DNA of 64,000 nucleotides from Ceratothoa steindachneri (GCA_963969495.1 OZ018317.1:29754503-29818502); one strand, 5' to 3'. Positions 35,979 to 50,010 are shown, counted from the first letter of the stretch. The notes: generated by a model from the letters alone, not told the origin. Numbers and translations are program-made.

Positions 35979-38240
35979 TAATTCTACAGATGAACAACTC
36001 CAACACAATCGAAAGTATTTTTTTTATATCTCTATTTTTTAAAAAATACGCAGGTAATATATAGTGTATATCGAAGATATAAATTACATAGCACGTTCAC
36101 AAATTAATGTGCGCAAATTTCTAAATATGATGCCATGACGAAAAATGGATTGGCAGCCAGTTTGACATTGCTACCTTGTTTTGAGCCACCAAAAGAATGC
36201 TTGGATTTTAGGTCAATTTAGGTAAGTTATTTCTTTTAAGTTTGTTTCTCGATTAGGTTAATTCTGGTGGGAGGCTGTTTTTAGTAAGTTGATAGTTTGT
36301 GTGCTGTTTTTTCGCAAAGAGCACTCGAAAATGACCGCTCTTTTTGATGGTTGTGAAATAACTGTGCTCTACTTGCATTCTCGTTTGAATATTACGGTCG
36401 TTTCGAAACTTTAATTGATTTTTGTTAAATACAGGGCCTAATCAAAAAAGAACATCTTTGTGGCATTTACAGACTATAAAAAAGGCCTACATACAAAAGG
36501 GATTAAGAAATCCTGCAGGAGTTACTTACCCCCAAAGGGGGTAAGTAGTTCCACACGCATCATCATTCACATAGCTAATCTCAACATCACAATACGATCT
36601 AGAACTAACCCCACCCCCACGCGTACGGCTCCCTAGCGCCTTTGGTCCCAAAACTGGTTGTCATTCAGATCCTTATGTGAATTCCATTATCCGGTTTGGG
36701 GATAAAAAAAAAATACATCAAAATAATCTCCTACATAAAGAGTCACGCAACATCGTCACTTTCGGCCTCACTCGGTAATTAATAAAATGCAAATAGGGAA
36801 AAGGAGTGAGATAGGGGGCGTTCCTCCCTCCGACACTTTATACCGCGGTGTTTTTAAGGTGTTATTTTCCAGTAGAGTTCCTCGCCCCCCTATGACTGTA
36901 GAATTATGTATTTTGGCAATAAAATAAATTAGAATCACCTAAATGTCTTTGGGGGGTTTACCTGTCGGGATTTTCTTTAAGAATATAAATATATTTTTAG
37001 ATTTTCTTTATGTATATTTGATATGCAATTCAAAAGTTAAAAATGAATAAAATTTAAAACGACAAAAGAAAATAGACCCCACCAAAGAATGACATTCAAT
37101 AATCCTCATTAAATCAAACAAAGGTTTGTATTTAATTTGGTTCTCTTTTTTACACTTTACGCTCATATGCACCTCTCATATAAGAATCTACTCCCAATAA
37201 ATAATCACAATAACATGCATATACACCTAAAAGACCTTAACCATCTCACACCTCTTCCTAAATTGTCACACATTCACCATTCAAACACTGTCAAACTAAT
37301 CCTCTTCTAAAATTTAAACCAAAGTACTGTACATGGCATTAAATACCATTGATACATAAAAGCATACATCCATACAGTACCGACTCCATTTTACAATCGC
37401 AAATTATTTAGCCTAAAATGGCGGATGCTGTAACGCCGCAGTCGAATCATGAAAATGATCAGTATTGATTTCTTAGGCCTACCCACGGTCCGGAGAATGG
37501 ACCACACCAGTTTGAACTCACTGTGTGTGTACGTGTACACCTCTGTCCGCAATGGTGCTCATGTACACCACGCTTAAATGTAGTTTCGTGTGATGGTTGG
37601 AATCGTGTGTAAATTTATGGATGTGTGTTGCTTTTGTACGCTGGGATATGCTTGTGGTTGACGCAGTTCTGGTGAATTCCAACGACCGAGGGTGGCTGTA
37701 TGGACATTTATGGAAATGTATGGTTGTATTTTGTATATAGAAGGGAGAAGGAAAAAGCGATTGATTCTAGGGCAGTGTGTATGCGGGCAAGTGTGAATGT
37801 TGCATACTACATGGATGTTTAAGACATCAATACTGTATTGTATGTATACAACTTGTATTTAAAATAATTATCTAAAGTAAAATTAAATAGCATTCGATCA
37901 TTTTAACCTTATTAAAGACTTTCTCATATCAATTCTACAACATACTTCAGCAAATCTAAGTGAATTTACCTCGTTTGTATGTACACCCATACATGAATTT
38001 CTAGTGGATATACACATACACCTTACACCTAGAGATTAACTATATGGAGATATTTACTATATTAATTTTCTTAGTGGTTTCCTTCCCTTAAATGGCCCGA
38101 ATATAAAGTATTTGCTCTCACACATTGATGAATTAAATACCTTTAATAGTTTTCTATCTTCAAAACCGCGCATCAACATAGTACCGTCTATCTCACATGA
38201 TAACTCCTAATTTAACGTAGTTATATCGCCATTATGGCGA
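35977..38240. other. No recognised gene
   Basis: AT-rich. It contains the hairpin at 36523-36547 and C-rich words at 36600-36660. 37500-37800 is G/T-rich (GTGTGT and ATGTATGG words). No motif is recognised in the reading frames. Confidence 0.45.
36523..36547. repeat. Perfect 11-bp hairpin
   Basis: TACTTACCCCC and GGGGGTAAGTA are separated by AAA. Very stable, but no T-run follows and no gene ends nearby, so I do not call it a terminator. Confidence 0.8.
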
Positions 38241-39075
38241 TATACTTAAAATAAACATTGCAGACAAATGCTTTTAAACCACTCCATCCATACATACCTA
38301 ATGTAGTATTCGGTTGTGGCTTAGATTCGTTCAAACCACTCTCTCCATACATCCATCCTCAATATAATTCTAGGTTGTGCTCTGGTAAAAAGGGGTCTTT
38401 TTTTTTAACCATACGTGGTATAAGATATATCTTTACTCCCCTGATATGTCTCATACGAGACTGACAGCGCCTGAGGGCTTTGATCGGTGCCCGGAAGACT
38501 CGTCCTTCCGATAAGAGGTTTTTGACTTCGGACCTGGAGTTGGTTCCTCCGGGAAGAAAAACAACTCGGCTTCCACAGGAAGACAACAATTTGGTATTTG
38601 GATAACTGAGTTCCAGCCTCGTCGATGGATCGACATCAGAGGATGACTTGAAAACAACCAAAAACGAAGAGTTGGGGGTAGCTGGAGGGAAGGGAGTGAT
38701 GAAGATAGATAGAATGGGAGAGCAAAAACCCCTTCCATAAAGGTAGAAAGATGTCTTAAGGCCATTTGAAACTTAAGCAAATAGTGATTGAAAAAAAATA
38801 TATAGAAAAGAAATTGGCATGACGTGAAGCGGAAGGAGGAGAGAGAGAAAGAATGAAAGGCAGAGAGGAAAGTGAGAGAGCCACTGCGTGTGTGAGGCCT
38901 AGCCATCCCCTCCCGATCTATCGGGGTTAAAGGAAAGAAGGGGAGTAAGAGGGGTCGGTGGTGGCGGGAGGGGGGGGGGAGTAAGTTGGAAGGCAGTAGC
39001 GTCGACCGCTCGACCGAACGGTCTTTCCCTGCCTCGTAGCTCCTCCGCTCTCCCCCTCTTGGGACATATTCCACA

Positions 39076-39078
<3 letters not shown>
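38241..39078. other. Unassigned region with a possible old coding segment on the minus strand
   Basis: The minus-strand frame at 38661-38440 (SSDVDPSTRLELSYPNTKLL onward) has a coding-like composition, unlike the adjacent AT-rich DNA. I recognise no domain and no splice structure can be shown. The longer minus-strand frame 38451-39203 owes much of its length to the (CT)n array and a purine-rich stretch (38830-39000). Confidence 0.3.

Positions 39079-39147
<69 letters not shown>
39079..39147. repeat. (TC)n microsatellite
   Basis: About 69 bp of pure TC. Glu-Arg reading frames over it are artefacts. Confidence 0.98.
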
Positions 39148-39149
<2 letters not shown>

Positions 39150-39150
<1 letters not shown>

Positions 39151-41246
39151 ACACACGGAATATCAAAGATACTGACTGCTCGCGTGTGGATGTATACACA
39201 CACTGGTTAACGCCCATATATACAGATGTGCATATGCACGCTAGTTATGAAAGGAAACGTCCGTGTAGTTGTGTTTGTTGATTATTAGTTTGAAAGAGTC
39301 GTGTCCTTGTGTGTGGTGTAAGTGTAGGGCTGAGTACTTCGTTACTGAGAATGTGCCTTTGATCCTAAATGTTGTGAGCGCACTTTTGATGTTAAGTTAA
39401 AGAGGTACTGAATGTCTGGATTGTGTGTATATTCCGGACCTTTTTGTATGTCTTAGCACTTGACAAAGGTAATTTGGTGCCTGTTTAAAATCCGAGATAT
39501 CTGCCGTCCTAAATTAATTCAAGAGGCACAAAAGGAATAAAAATATAATGTGCATTCTCCCGATTCCGGCTCACTCTAACATCAAATGTAATTATCGTGA
39601 CAATAAAAAAACTCACTTTCATTTATGTTTACCATGTTTAATGTGTGTTGAAAGTGTAAATATTTGCAATTTTGTTTCTATTTTCATACTTTTTATAATT
39701 TTTTTTATAATTTTATATACATTCCCTTTCAGAACCATATTAATAATGAATAATAAGGCAGGGTTCGTCGCATTTGCCAGAAGGGTCCTGTCCGAGAAAC
39801 GGAAGGATGACCTTTGGTTCACTATCAATTACCCTTCTACAGCCACTCTCTGGTGGACCGTCTGACCTTAGACCAACATAATGCCATCGAAAGACTTCAA
39901 GAGAATAAAACGTTTGAAGCCGGCGGGCTTCATCGAAGCTCTACTCAACTTATCTGCAAATGTACACTTCTCAGTCTGACCCTCACCGCACGAGGGCACC
40001 AAGATATTCAAGGGATATTTTTCGTGATTTGTTTATACGAATATTGTACTGAACCATTTAAGAGTACCCGAGATTGAGACACATTTTGTGTTGTAACCTA
40101 CTTCTTGTGTAGATGTTCATTTTCAGTCCATATTTCAGTTGTAAATTTTTTTTTTTAAGGATTTCCACCACAATGAAATTTGCGAACGACTATCCTACAC
40201 AGAGTGCCAGGTGTAGCACGCGTTAACCTGCTGCAGCGAACATCTAGAGAATTGCGTGCCCTCTTAAACTCAGTGTCTGTTGGAAGCTCTGTGGCTACAT
40301 ATCTTCCACACATCTTCACTAACTCGGTTTTCACTACTTTGTTTACAGATCTTCCTTTAAAAACTCCCTGCAAGAGATGCCCTCGTTGGTTTTTGTTTTA
40401 AATGGAAGAAAAAAAGAGGTACGAACCACCACTAAATAAATGAGGGTTGACTCGCAAGATGGAAAAAAAAACACTATGGTTGTTTATTGAATTAGTTAAT
40501 GTTTCATTTTAACCAAATACTTTACTACAGAGTGCGCTAAAAGTGAAAATCAAGGAACTGTTCAATTTCGCCGTTCAAAATAACCTTCGTGGACCAAAAC
40601 GTAACGCAATCCGATCTTCACATTTGACTAATTTCTGTGTTACACTAAGTATCCTAGCCTTAACTAGCTTTTCTAGTTTTGTACTAGCTTGAATTAGTAT
40701 TAACAGGTGTGGATTAAAGTTGTCATCGCGTGCAGATCAAAGTATACAAACGCCCCCTTGTTTTTATCACTATTAATAAATTATCTTCTGATAATTATTA
40801 AAAGTTGGATTTTTTCGAATTTAATTAAATTCAAACACAAATAACTTGAATCTGTTACATTGTCGTTACTTAGTTAAAACTAAAAAGCGAAAACTAACGA
40901 GGAAAATCTTCGCCAAAAAGGTTTGTAAGCTGAGATCTGTCGAGAAAAGTGGGAAAGGTAAATGTGTTGGAGATATATGGACGCAGGTCCTGCTCTGAAC
41001 ATTTGGGTTTGGAGGGCACGAGATTCTCCTGATTTCAGCTGAAGCATGATTTCCTAAGCTACAGCAGACACCCGTAAGGAGGGCGGGGCAGGCGATTTAA
41101 GATGGGGATGCTTCCTAGGGTCCGTAATGCCTCTTATAGATATGTACTTTACATTTCAACTAACCTAACTTTAGTCTAATGAAATTCAATTTGATTAAAA
41201 ATTAAAGGATAAATGGAATTAGCATCAAAATAAAGAATTAACTTAA

Positions 41247-41249
<3 letters not shown>
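39150..41249. other. No recognised gene
   Basis: Two patches of more balanced composition (39740-40080 and 40155-40400) carry frames of 70-105 codons on both strands, without a motif I can name. They may be eroded element proteins. The rest is AT-rich. Confidence 0.4.
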
Positions 41250-41301
<52 letters not shown>

Positions 41302-41324
41302 TTTGGAAGAAGCTCAACAGTTCA

Positions 41325-41370
<46 letters not shown>
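41250..41370. repeat. Two (TA)n arrays with a short spacer
   Basis: TA runs at about 41250-41304 and 41327-41370, separated by TTTGGAAGAAGCTCAACAGTTCATG. Confidence 0.95.
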
Positions 41371-41372
<2 letters not shown>

Positions 41373-41465
41373 GAAGTCAATGTCCCGCAGGAAAAATGAA
41401 AAGGTGTTTTCAAGTACTTTCGAACTTTATTAAGTTCCTTATCAAGGAATTTGATAATGAATAAA
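41371..41465 (-). repeat. PLE 3' end
   Basis: On the minus strand CTTGATAAGGAACTTAATAAAGTTCGAAAGTACTTG (positions 41450-41415) has a GAACTT/AAGTTC hairpin immediately followed by GAAAG. This matches the PLE ends at 61661-61924 closely. The 3' side abuts (TA)n. The protein-coding part is missing. Confidence 0.6.
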
Positions 41466-41469
41466 ATAA

Positions 41470-42010
41470 TAAACATAAGTTAAATAAAAAAATTGCTTCA
41501 AGACAATATTAACAGAAAGGTTGAAAAATACAAAGACCAAAATAATTACAAAAAAAATCAATTCAACACAATAGTAATTAGAGAAATAAGTTGATAAGAA
41601 ATAAAAGAATAAACAAAATTATAATATGAAATAAATTAAATATTAATATTAACTGAACTGAATAAAATGTTTTTAAATAAAAATCAATTCAACACAGCAC
41701 TAAATAATTTGATAAAAATAAAAGAATAAACAGAATTTTACTAAAAAAATAATTCGAGACAAAAATTACTTAAGCATATATTCCTAAGTTAAAAAATTGA
41801 CAGAATTAATAGATTTAAATGCAAAAATCAATTCATCCCTTTATTAGTATGCGCAAATGTGTAAGTTGATACAAATAAAAGAAAAAAGATGATATAATTA
41901 AAAAAAAATAATTGAATTAAAAAAAAGATGAAGCTTATATTTTGAAAAAAAAAATCATGATATAAATAGTAATCAAATCAACACAATATTAACTTGACAA
42001 TATATAAAAC
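41470..42010. repeat. A-rich degenerate tandem repeat, about 105-bp unit
   Basis: AAAAATCAATTCAACACA, AATAAGTTGATA and AATAAAAGAATAAACA recur in the same order about five times (near 41560, 41680, 41825, 41975 and others) with many indels. Confidence 0.6.
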
Positions 42011-42133
42011 CAATATTTCAATGAACCATTATATTACGAATATCCATCCAAATTTCATTATGTGTGTTTTATTTTTCTTGTAGATAATAGTTTTATTTAT
42101 CAACTTTAATGATTATTTGTTTTGTTTTTTTCA

Positions 42134-42640
42134 GATCGTGGTATAGATGCTAAGATGCGTGACCTCACTGAGTTCGAAAAGGGGCAAATTGTTGGAGCTT
42201 GAATTGCAGAAGTTTCCGTCACCAGAACAGCTAAAATCCTTGGGTTTTCGAGAGCTACCATATCAAGGACCATGACAGAATTCAAGAAGCAAGGCGAAAC
42301 CTCTAGCAGAAGGATTAATTCCGGCAAGACTTCGAAGCTCGCTGAAACAGACCGAGCTCAACGTATTGTGATAAAAAAAACCCGGCAACTTCCCCTAAAG
42401 TGAATGCAGAGTTGAATTAACATCTCACTAGCCTAGTTTTGACCAAAGCTGTTAGCGGTGAGCTCAATAAAGCCGGATATCATGGAAGAGCCGCCATCAA
42501 GAGACCTCTGCTTTCTGATCAAAACATTCAGAAAAGGCTGTACTAGTGTAGAGATCACAAGAGCTGGTCAACAGACCAATGGAAGCAAGTAATATTCTCC
42601 GACGAGTCCAGTTTTTCTCTTTTCCCCACTGCAGGGGAAG
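42134..42640 (+). pseudogene. Tc1-like transposase, truncated
   Basis: The plus-strand translation runs RDLTEFEKGQIVGA, a stop in place of the usual Arg, then AKILGFSRATISRTMTEFKK (42230-42290, the helix-turn-helix) and SGKTSKLAETDRAQR. After two more stops come AVSGELNKAGYHGRAAIKRP and DHKSWSTDQWKQVIFSDESSF (about 42555-42615), with the first catalytic Asp in FSDE. The remainder of the catalytic domain is missing because the sequence passes into a minus-strand LINE at about 42640. Belongs to the large Tc1 lineage found across aquatic animals. At least three stops. Confidence 0.85.
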
Positions 42641-45600
42641 GTTATGTTCCAGAAGAGGCTGGACTATAGATTTGTAGAGAGAAAATATTACTTCTTTCGA
42701 TTTGGACTCACATGACCTACCTATGAAGCCAATTAGAGTTTTGTTCGCCTTCTTGGTAATTCCTATGCATTATTGACTGAGTTTTAGGTTACTCGATATT
42801 ACTACTCCTAAATATGTTTTCAAGTCTACGCTTTTCCTTCAAATTGAATTCAGTGAATAAGATGCTTTTGCATTTATCCACGTTGAAGCTCATTTCCTAA
42901 GTTTGGGCCCAACACGATAACCTATCTAAATTATATTGTATATCTTCTATTTTTTAATGTGAGTTCACCGCTTTGACGATTTTTTTGTATCATCCGCGTA
43001 CCTTCATCAATTTCGTTAATATAGTTTAGAAAGAGGTCAGGCCCTGGGGAACCCCGCTATTTACATTAAACCATTTCGACCTCTTTCTATATATGACTAC
43101 TCTGCCTACTTTTGCTGAGCCAATTCTCAATCCATCTTGATATGTCGCTCCGTATTCCGTGTGATTGTAATTTTATCATTAGATGTCTGTGAGGAACTTT
43201 GTCGAAGGCCTTCTGGAAATCAAAGTATATGGTATCAACGGCTTTACTCTCATTATATAGATTAAGAATAACTTGGAAGAAGTCTAAAAGGTTCGAGAGG
43301 CAAGAACGTTTGCACCGAAGCCAATCTAGGTGTCTTTAAGAATGTTGTTTGTCTCTAAATAGTTCACGATTCTGTTCCTCATGAGCGTTTAAAGAATTTT
43401 CACACAACTGAGGTTGAGCTAATTGATCGATAGTGGCCAGAAAAGATATGCTACCCTTTTAACTCTTGGTGTTAAATTAGCGAGCTTCCATTTGTCTGAC
43501 ATAGTGCACGTCTGCAAAGCTCTGTAATTGAAAAGTAGTGCAAGTGGTTTGGAAAGCTCATTTTTGGCTTTTTCAGAACTCTTGGTAAGATAGTGTCGGG
43601 CCCTACGGATTTGTTTGAGTTAAACTCTCCCTAAATTTTAACCACATCGTTTTGACTTACGAAGTTATGCTGCAGAACACCTGAATCATCTCTTTGGCTT
43701 GGCGAATGGATAATACTTGTTTTTTTGCATTGAATATTGATGCGAAAAATATATTAAGGGTGTTGTTACTCAAATCTTATTCATCGTTTAGAAGATCCCC
43801 ATTCTCATCCACTAATGGTTGGCATTTCTATTCTTTTCCTTCTGATATAGCTATATCATTTCTTAGGGTTTGTTTACTTTAATTCTTCATCCGTATCTCC
43901 ATAGCCTTTTTACTTTTCTTGATTATTTTTTTAGGGTTTGTGACGAAAACTTATGAAATTCTTTCGTTTATCCTCATTATTTATGTGTTTAAATTTTTAA
44001 TGAGTCTTTTTCTAAGCAAGTAAGCAGTCCGCGATATCTTTGGTCCACCAATTAGGTTTATCACTATGTACTGGACGTCAAATTCTCAATGATGTACACG
44101 ACGCTGCCACCGTCATTAGGTAAATATTGGTGAATAGTTCCCACGAATGTTTATGTTGGTAATGTTAGTCAGCAAAATCCAGTCCTTTTCGCAAAATATT
44201 CTTCTAAGTTTGCGAAAGTTAAGAATTTTCTCATAGCTTGTGTTTGGTTTAGTGTTCTTAAAATTAATACAGAAAGTTATCTATTGATGGTCGCTATTAC
44301 TGAAAGTGTCACCAACTTTAACATTATCAACCGGATCTTCCTTTCGTCGATAATATAAGGGCAGTCAAGCACCTATTATTTCCACAAGTTTGAGATTGAA
44401 CAAGTTAAAAGAGCGAACTTTCTTACACTTTAGCATAAAATTCATGCCCAGAATGTGAAGAGAACGTGTTGCCTTATTTTTAGATATGGAGAGGTTGAAA
44501 TCACCCAAAATTACGGTATTTCAAATGTTACTTATATATTTCTGCAATTTGTTCGTAAATCTGTTGATCAGTTTGTAATGACATACCTGGAGGTATATAT
44601 ATTAATGTAAGGGTAATTTTTGTTCCATGATTGTTTTTTATAAGTGAATATAAGCTAAATCGATGTTAGGGGTGGGGGGAGGATTTACAGTGAAATAGGG
44701 CTAAGACTTTCTTTGATGAAAAATAGTACGTCTCTTCTATTTTTATTAACACTACTATTTTAAAACGTTGCATAACCGAGTTTATATTCAGCTACAAAGT
44801 CTCTGTCCATAATATTTAGCCAGGATCCTGTAATGCAATTTACATATTTTCTGAAAACCCAATTTCTTCTAAAACTGAGAAATTATTGCGTATGCTATGA
44901 GCATTCACATAAAAAATCTTTAGCCAATTATTAGATAAGATGACTGCACATTAGTTGATTTTAGGGTTTTAGGGTGATTTACCTTGCCTTGCTGCCGGTG
45001 AATACCGCGTTTATGAACGGAAATCCTTGACGGTTTCGTTCAACAGACATCCATAACGAACTGCACCGACCTGGTTAAGACGGAGACCATCTGCGGAAAA
45101 TAGTGATAGATCAAAGTAAACATTTTCCAGGGATTGCAAAAGCCTACGATCTTTTCCCTGCAGAGACTTGCCGCCGGTTTATGATGGCGGGCCAAGTTGA
45201 GAAGCGGGTCTTGACATTAATGCGTAGGATAATTCCTAAAATTACAATTTTGTTCGATTTTACCTTGAATTCCCTAGTCATCTGCCTGTATTTGAAGGGT
45301 TTTTTTCAGAGCGGGTTCGTTGAGCATCATTTGTCGCGACGTGAATTATATGTATGCTGAGATGCTACCTTCACGGCGGCAGAAACGTCGTTCACTCGGC
45401 AACCCGGGATGTCATAGTGTTTGCGGGTCACAGGTGAACAAGCCGACTGTACTTCTTCGATTTCCTCTCCCGAATTCTATACTGAAAAAAATCTCAAAAC
45501 GGTCATATTATTCCTGGAATAATCTCTTGCGTATGGACGCTTGTTTTCCCTCACGATCTGAAAGTTATTTTGGGGAGGAAGAGAATCATTAGAGGACACT

Positions 45601-45700
45601 GAGCATCTGGAACTGCAACTGTTTCGGGTGCTGCCGGCAACGGAAATACAGCTTGAGTAAAAAGAAAAGAGGCAATCCAACATTTACAGTAACAAATTCA
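42641..45700 (-). pseudogene. CR1-type LINE remnant (ORF1 esterase, endonuclease, reverse transcriptase)
   Basis: CR1-clade LINEs encode a gag-like ORF1, often with an SGNH esterase, and an ORF2 endonuclease/RT that primes on nicked target DNA. On the minus strand, in order: an ORF1 segment (about 45560-45050) ending in LFSADGLRLNQVGA (45105-45062), the esterase block V with the usual catalytic His read as Arg; endonuclease VILGDFNLSISKN (44520-44482) and NSDHQ (about 44297-44283), its C-terminal catalytic motif; RT FDFQKAFDKVPH (43224-43189), motif A; a GSPGPDLFLNYIN-like stretch (about 43050-43015), relic of the P-Q-G-S block; and YADD (43000-42989), the RT active site. It ends with LYKSIVQPLLEHN near 42650. 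Stops and frameshifts are frequent, but the core catalytic residues of endonuclease and RT persist. The 3' end is missing. Confidence 0.85.
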
Positions 45701-47412
<1,712 letters not shown>

Positions 47413-47444
47413 CTCCTATGTTAATATGTCCTTTGGGTTTCCTG
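47413..47444. other. Spacer at the centre of the PLE inverted pair
   Basis: About 32 bp present only once. In the left copy's frame it encodes KPKGHIN and the first part of IGVY, so it belongs to the left (longer) copy. Confidence 0.6.
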
Positions 47445-47935
47445 GCAATACCATGCAAAGATTGCCATAAAGTTTATATAGGAAAAACGGAGAGAAATCT
47501 AGACAAAAGATTGTATGAACACAAAAGAGATATTATGTAGAGTGGGCAGCGAAAGCAGTGGAATATTTTGCCATGTTAGAGACAAGAATCATACGATCGG
47601 CTAACTATGTTAAGAGAAGAATCGTAAAATCGAGCTTGATATCGTCAGTTCCTAATTTAAATCTATCTGAGGGTCAATTTTCTTTTAATCCTGTAATAAG
47701 AAAGCAAATAAATAAAATAGTAAAATGTCAGCCCTTCAATGTGTTTAGGCCCTCCCCCCCCCCCCAGATTAGCCACAAGTAGGGTATTGGGGATAAAAGA
47801 GGGGATATTTCACGACCTGTTATGCTTGTATGCATTTTTTTCTTATATTTTCTATCCAGTGTAAGTGGAAAAAGGGTGTGAGATACACCGAAACTGTTCG
47901 GAATTAAATTGTCTTCGGAGAATGTGGTTTAATTC

Positions 47936-47938
<3 letters not shown>
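47445..47938 (+). pseudogene. PLE GIY-YIG nuclease and 3' end, right copy of an inverted pair
   Basis: AIPCKDCHKVYIGKTERNL and LYEHKRDIM, then a stop, are read on the plus strand. After an internal deletion (the segment for GSKMVFK is lost near 47590), SANYVKRRIVKSSLISSV to IVKCQPFNVFRP matches the left copy residue for residue with few changes. The 3' end includes GGTGTGAGATACACC (47875-47889) directly followed by GAAAC and stops exactly at a (TA)n array. Unlike the left copy, it is frameshifted and has ETG replaced by KTE. Confidence 0.85.
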
Positions 47939-47984
<46 letters not shown>

Positions 47985-47985
47985 A
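47939..47985. repeat. (TA)n then (TG)n microsatellite
   Basis: TA to about 47971 then GTGTGTGTGTG. It abuts the right PLE copy's 3' end. Confidence 0.95.
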
Positions 47986-48399
47986 GTGAAAAAGTTCAGA
48001 AGTGGGCTGTGTAGATGCACAATAAACTTTTAAAAATTGTAGAGATTTTAGTTATAATTAAAATATGTCCAACAAACTCAACCACAACATTTTTACTTCG
48101 TCACATATCTTGCCCATCACGGCGGTCGATTTGATACTGGATGATGTTTCGCTTCTTAGTTTTTAACCACTAATACTATTTGGAAGGAAGCGGTTACAAT
48201 AGGTTGTCTTAAATCATACATCAACATGTGCATTCTTATATTTATTTGGTCACAATTGTGCACATACATACGAATACATGCATCCACTAATAGATTATTT
48301 AACGTATACACACCTTCCATAACATTACATCTCGTAAATGCAGCCTTAACGCCCTAAATACATACACAAAAAAACACAGGAATTTTGACTTGAGCCCAC
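47986..48399. other. No recognised feature
   Basis: AT-rich with increasing A/C content. Confidence 0.45.
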
Positions 48400-48780
48400 A
48401 TACTCACAAGAACTCACACACACAAACTTATTAATTTAACTTTAAAATCAAAACACACACACACACACACACACAATCAACGTGAATAATCACCACACAT
48501 GCCAAAACACTCAAATTTACACTCAACCACGCATAACTATTGGAAAACATGGAGACACACGCCTTCACATAAATTAGCATTAAACACACAAAACAAACAG
48601 GTGTATACTGCAGAGAGGAAACATGTCATACACACACCAACACACGAATTTAGAATCAAACACATAGCCACTGGAACACATAGACACACATAAGCAAGTA
48701 AACTTTCCCCTAAATGCACACAACAATGTGTACACAGGAGAAATAACACACGCACACACTTACACATCAACGAACCTGCA
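48400..48780. repeat. (CA)n-rich degenerate tandem repeat, about 120-bp unit
   Basis: Includes a pure (CA)n run (48451-48474). Words such as ACACATAGACACACA, AAATTAGCATTAAACACA and GGTGTATACTGCAGAGAGGAAA / GTGTACACAGGAGAAAT recur about every 120 bp. Confidence 0.6.
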
Positions 48781-49210
48781 GACTTTCTCCTTTGGAGGCC
48801 GCTCGTTCGCGAAAGCTTCAAAGCATTTCCTGAGAGCTGTAGCAGCAGCAGCAGCAGCAGCGACGATAGGGGGGCGGGGGGTAGAAGTAAAGGGGGGATA
48901 GCTGAGAGAGAAGTGGGGGGTAAAAGCCAGGGGTGGTAAGATCGCATTGAGAGAGGGGGGATGGGGGTAAGAAGGGAGTCAGGTTGTAGGATGAGTGAAT
49001 GTGTTGCTGCTGCTTTGTTCCGTTCGAGGAACGACATTACTGGTCCGTTGTCCCCTGGGCGGGGGACCAGAGAGCCTACGCTCCCCGACGGGGCCCATCT
49101 CATCTGCAAAACAAACAGGGGCGACGCCGTTGCATCGGGGAAAGGCCAGCTCGTCTCAAGGGGAGGTCAGACGCAGCTGGACTCGAAGCACAGAGACGCG
49201 GAACACCTTC
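48781..49210. other. GC-rich patch with (AGC)n and G-runs
   Basis: (GCA)n at 48838-48862, then G6-C-G6 and further G-runs to 48966 (quadruplex candidate), followed by 240 bp of balanced, CpG-containing sequence (49015-49205). Frames exist on three registers but no domain is recognised. It could be an old exon or promoter-type CpG-rich fragment, which I cannot decide. Confidence 0.35.
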
Positions 49211-49215
49211 TAATT

Positions 49216-50010
49216 AATTTCCCTTCCTTCTCTCTCTCTTTCTCTTCCTCTGTTATTATTTTAATCTCCTATCGCCCCCTCCTTTTTGCTCTTCCTTTTT
49301 TAATTCGTTTTTTTTCACTCTTCCTTTTATTTCTTTTCTTTGATTTCTCATTATAAATTTACACTTTTCGGTTGTTTTTTTGTTGGGTTCCCTCTCACAC
49401 TTCCTTTTTTAGGTAGTTTGTGTATTTCTCATTTCCTTATTCCTGTTTGCTTTCTTTTTCTTTTTCTATTTATTCCTTTTCGTTATTGTTTCTTATTACT
49501 TTCTCTTTAATTCCTTTTCTGTGTTTTCTTTTCCGTTTCTGTTTTCTTTTTCCTGTTTGCACTCTTCCTCTATTCCTCCTTTTTATTAGTCTTATTTTTT
49601 CCCACGCTTTCGTTCCTTATCGATTTTTCTTAATTTCTCATTGTTTTCCTTTCTTATTATTCCAATCTCCCTCTTTAAATGACTTCTTTGCGTTCTCACC
49701 TATATTGCTTTCTTATTTTCTATTGCTTTCTAATTATCTTCTTTCATCTCGTTCATGCCACTTTATTCAATCTATTCCATTTTTCTCTCTTTCAATTCTT
49801 TTTAGACTTTCATATATTCTTTTCGTTAATTTCTCTCTTCTATTTGTTTTTCTTTGCAACTTTGGTATATTTCTCCCCCTTTTTTTTCTACATTAGTGTA
49901 TTCTTCTGTCTTAGTTTTGTTCTTCTCATTTATTCTATTTACATATTCCTCGTTCGATTTCTTCATTAACGTCTCTCCTATACATTTTCTTGTTTCACAA
50001 AGATTAATGA
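49216..50010. other. T/C-rich tract of about 0.8 kb
   Basis: The plus strand is strongly biased to T and C (TTTCTTTTCC and TTTTTCTATT words) for nearly 800 bp. The long Phe/Leu/Ser reading frames (49420-49969) are driven by this composition. No poly-A signal or coding periodicity is evident. Confidence 0.6.

Noticed and set aside
36523..36547. Rho-independent-type terminator
   Set aside because: There is no T-run and no adjacent gene, and such terminators are not expected in a nuclear animal genome.
38899..39217. Glu-Arg-rich frames
   Set aside because: Direct translation of the (TC)n array at 39079-39147.
49420..49969. 158- and 96-codon Phe/Leu/Ser frames resembling membrane proteins
   Set aside because: They follow from the extreme T/C composition of the plus strand. 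Overlapping frames are equally open and hydrophobic.
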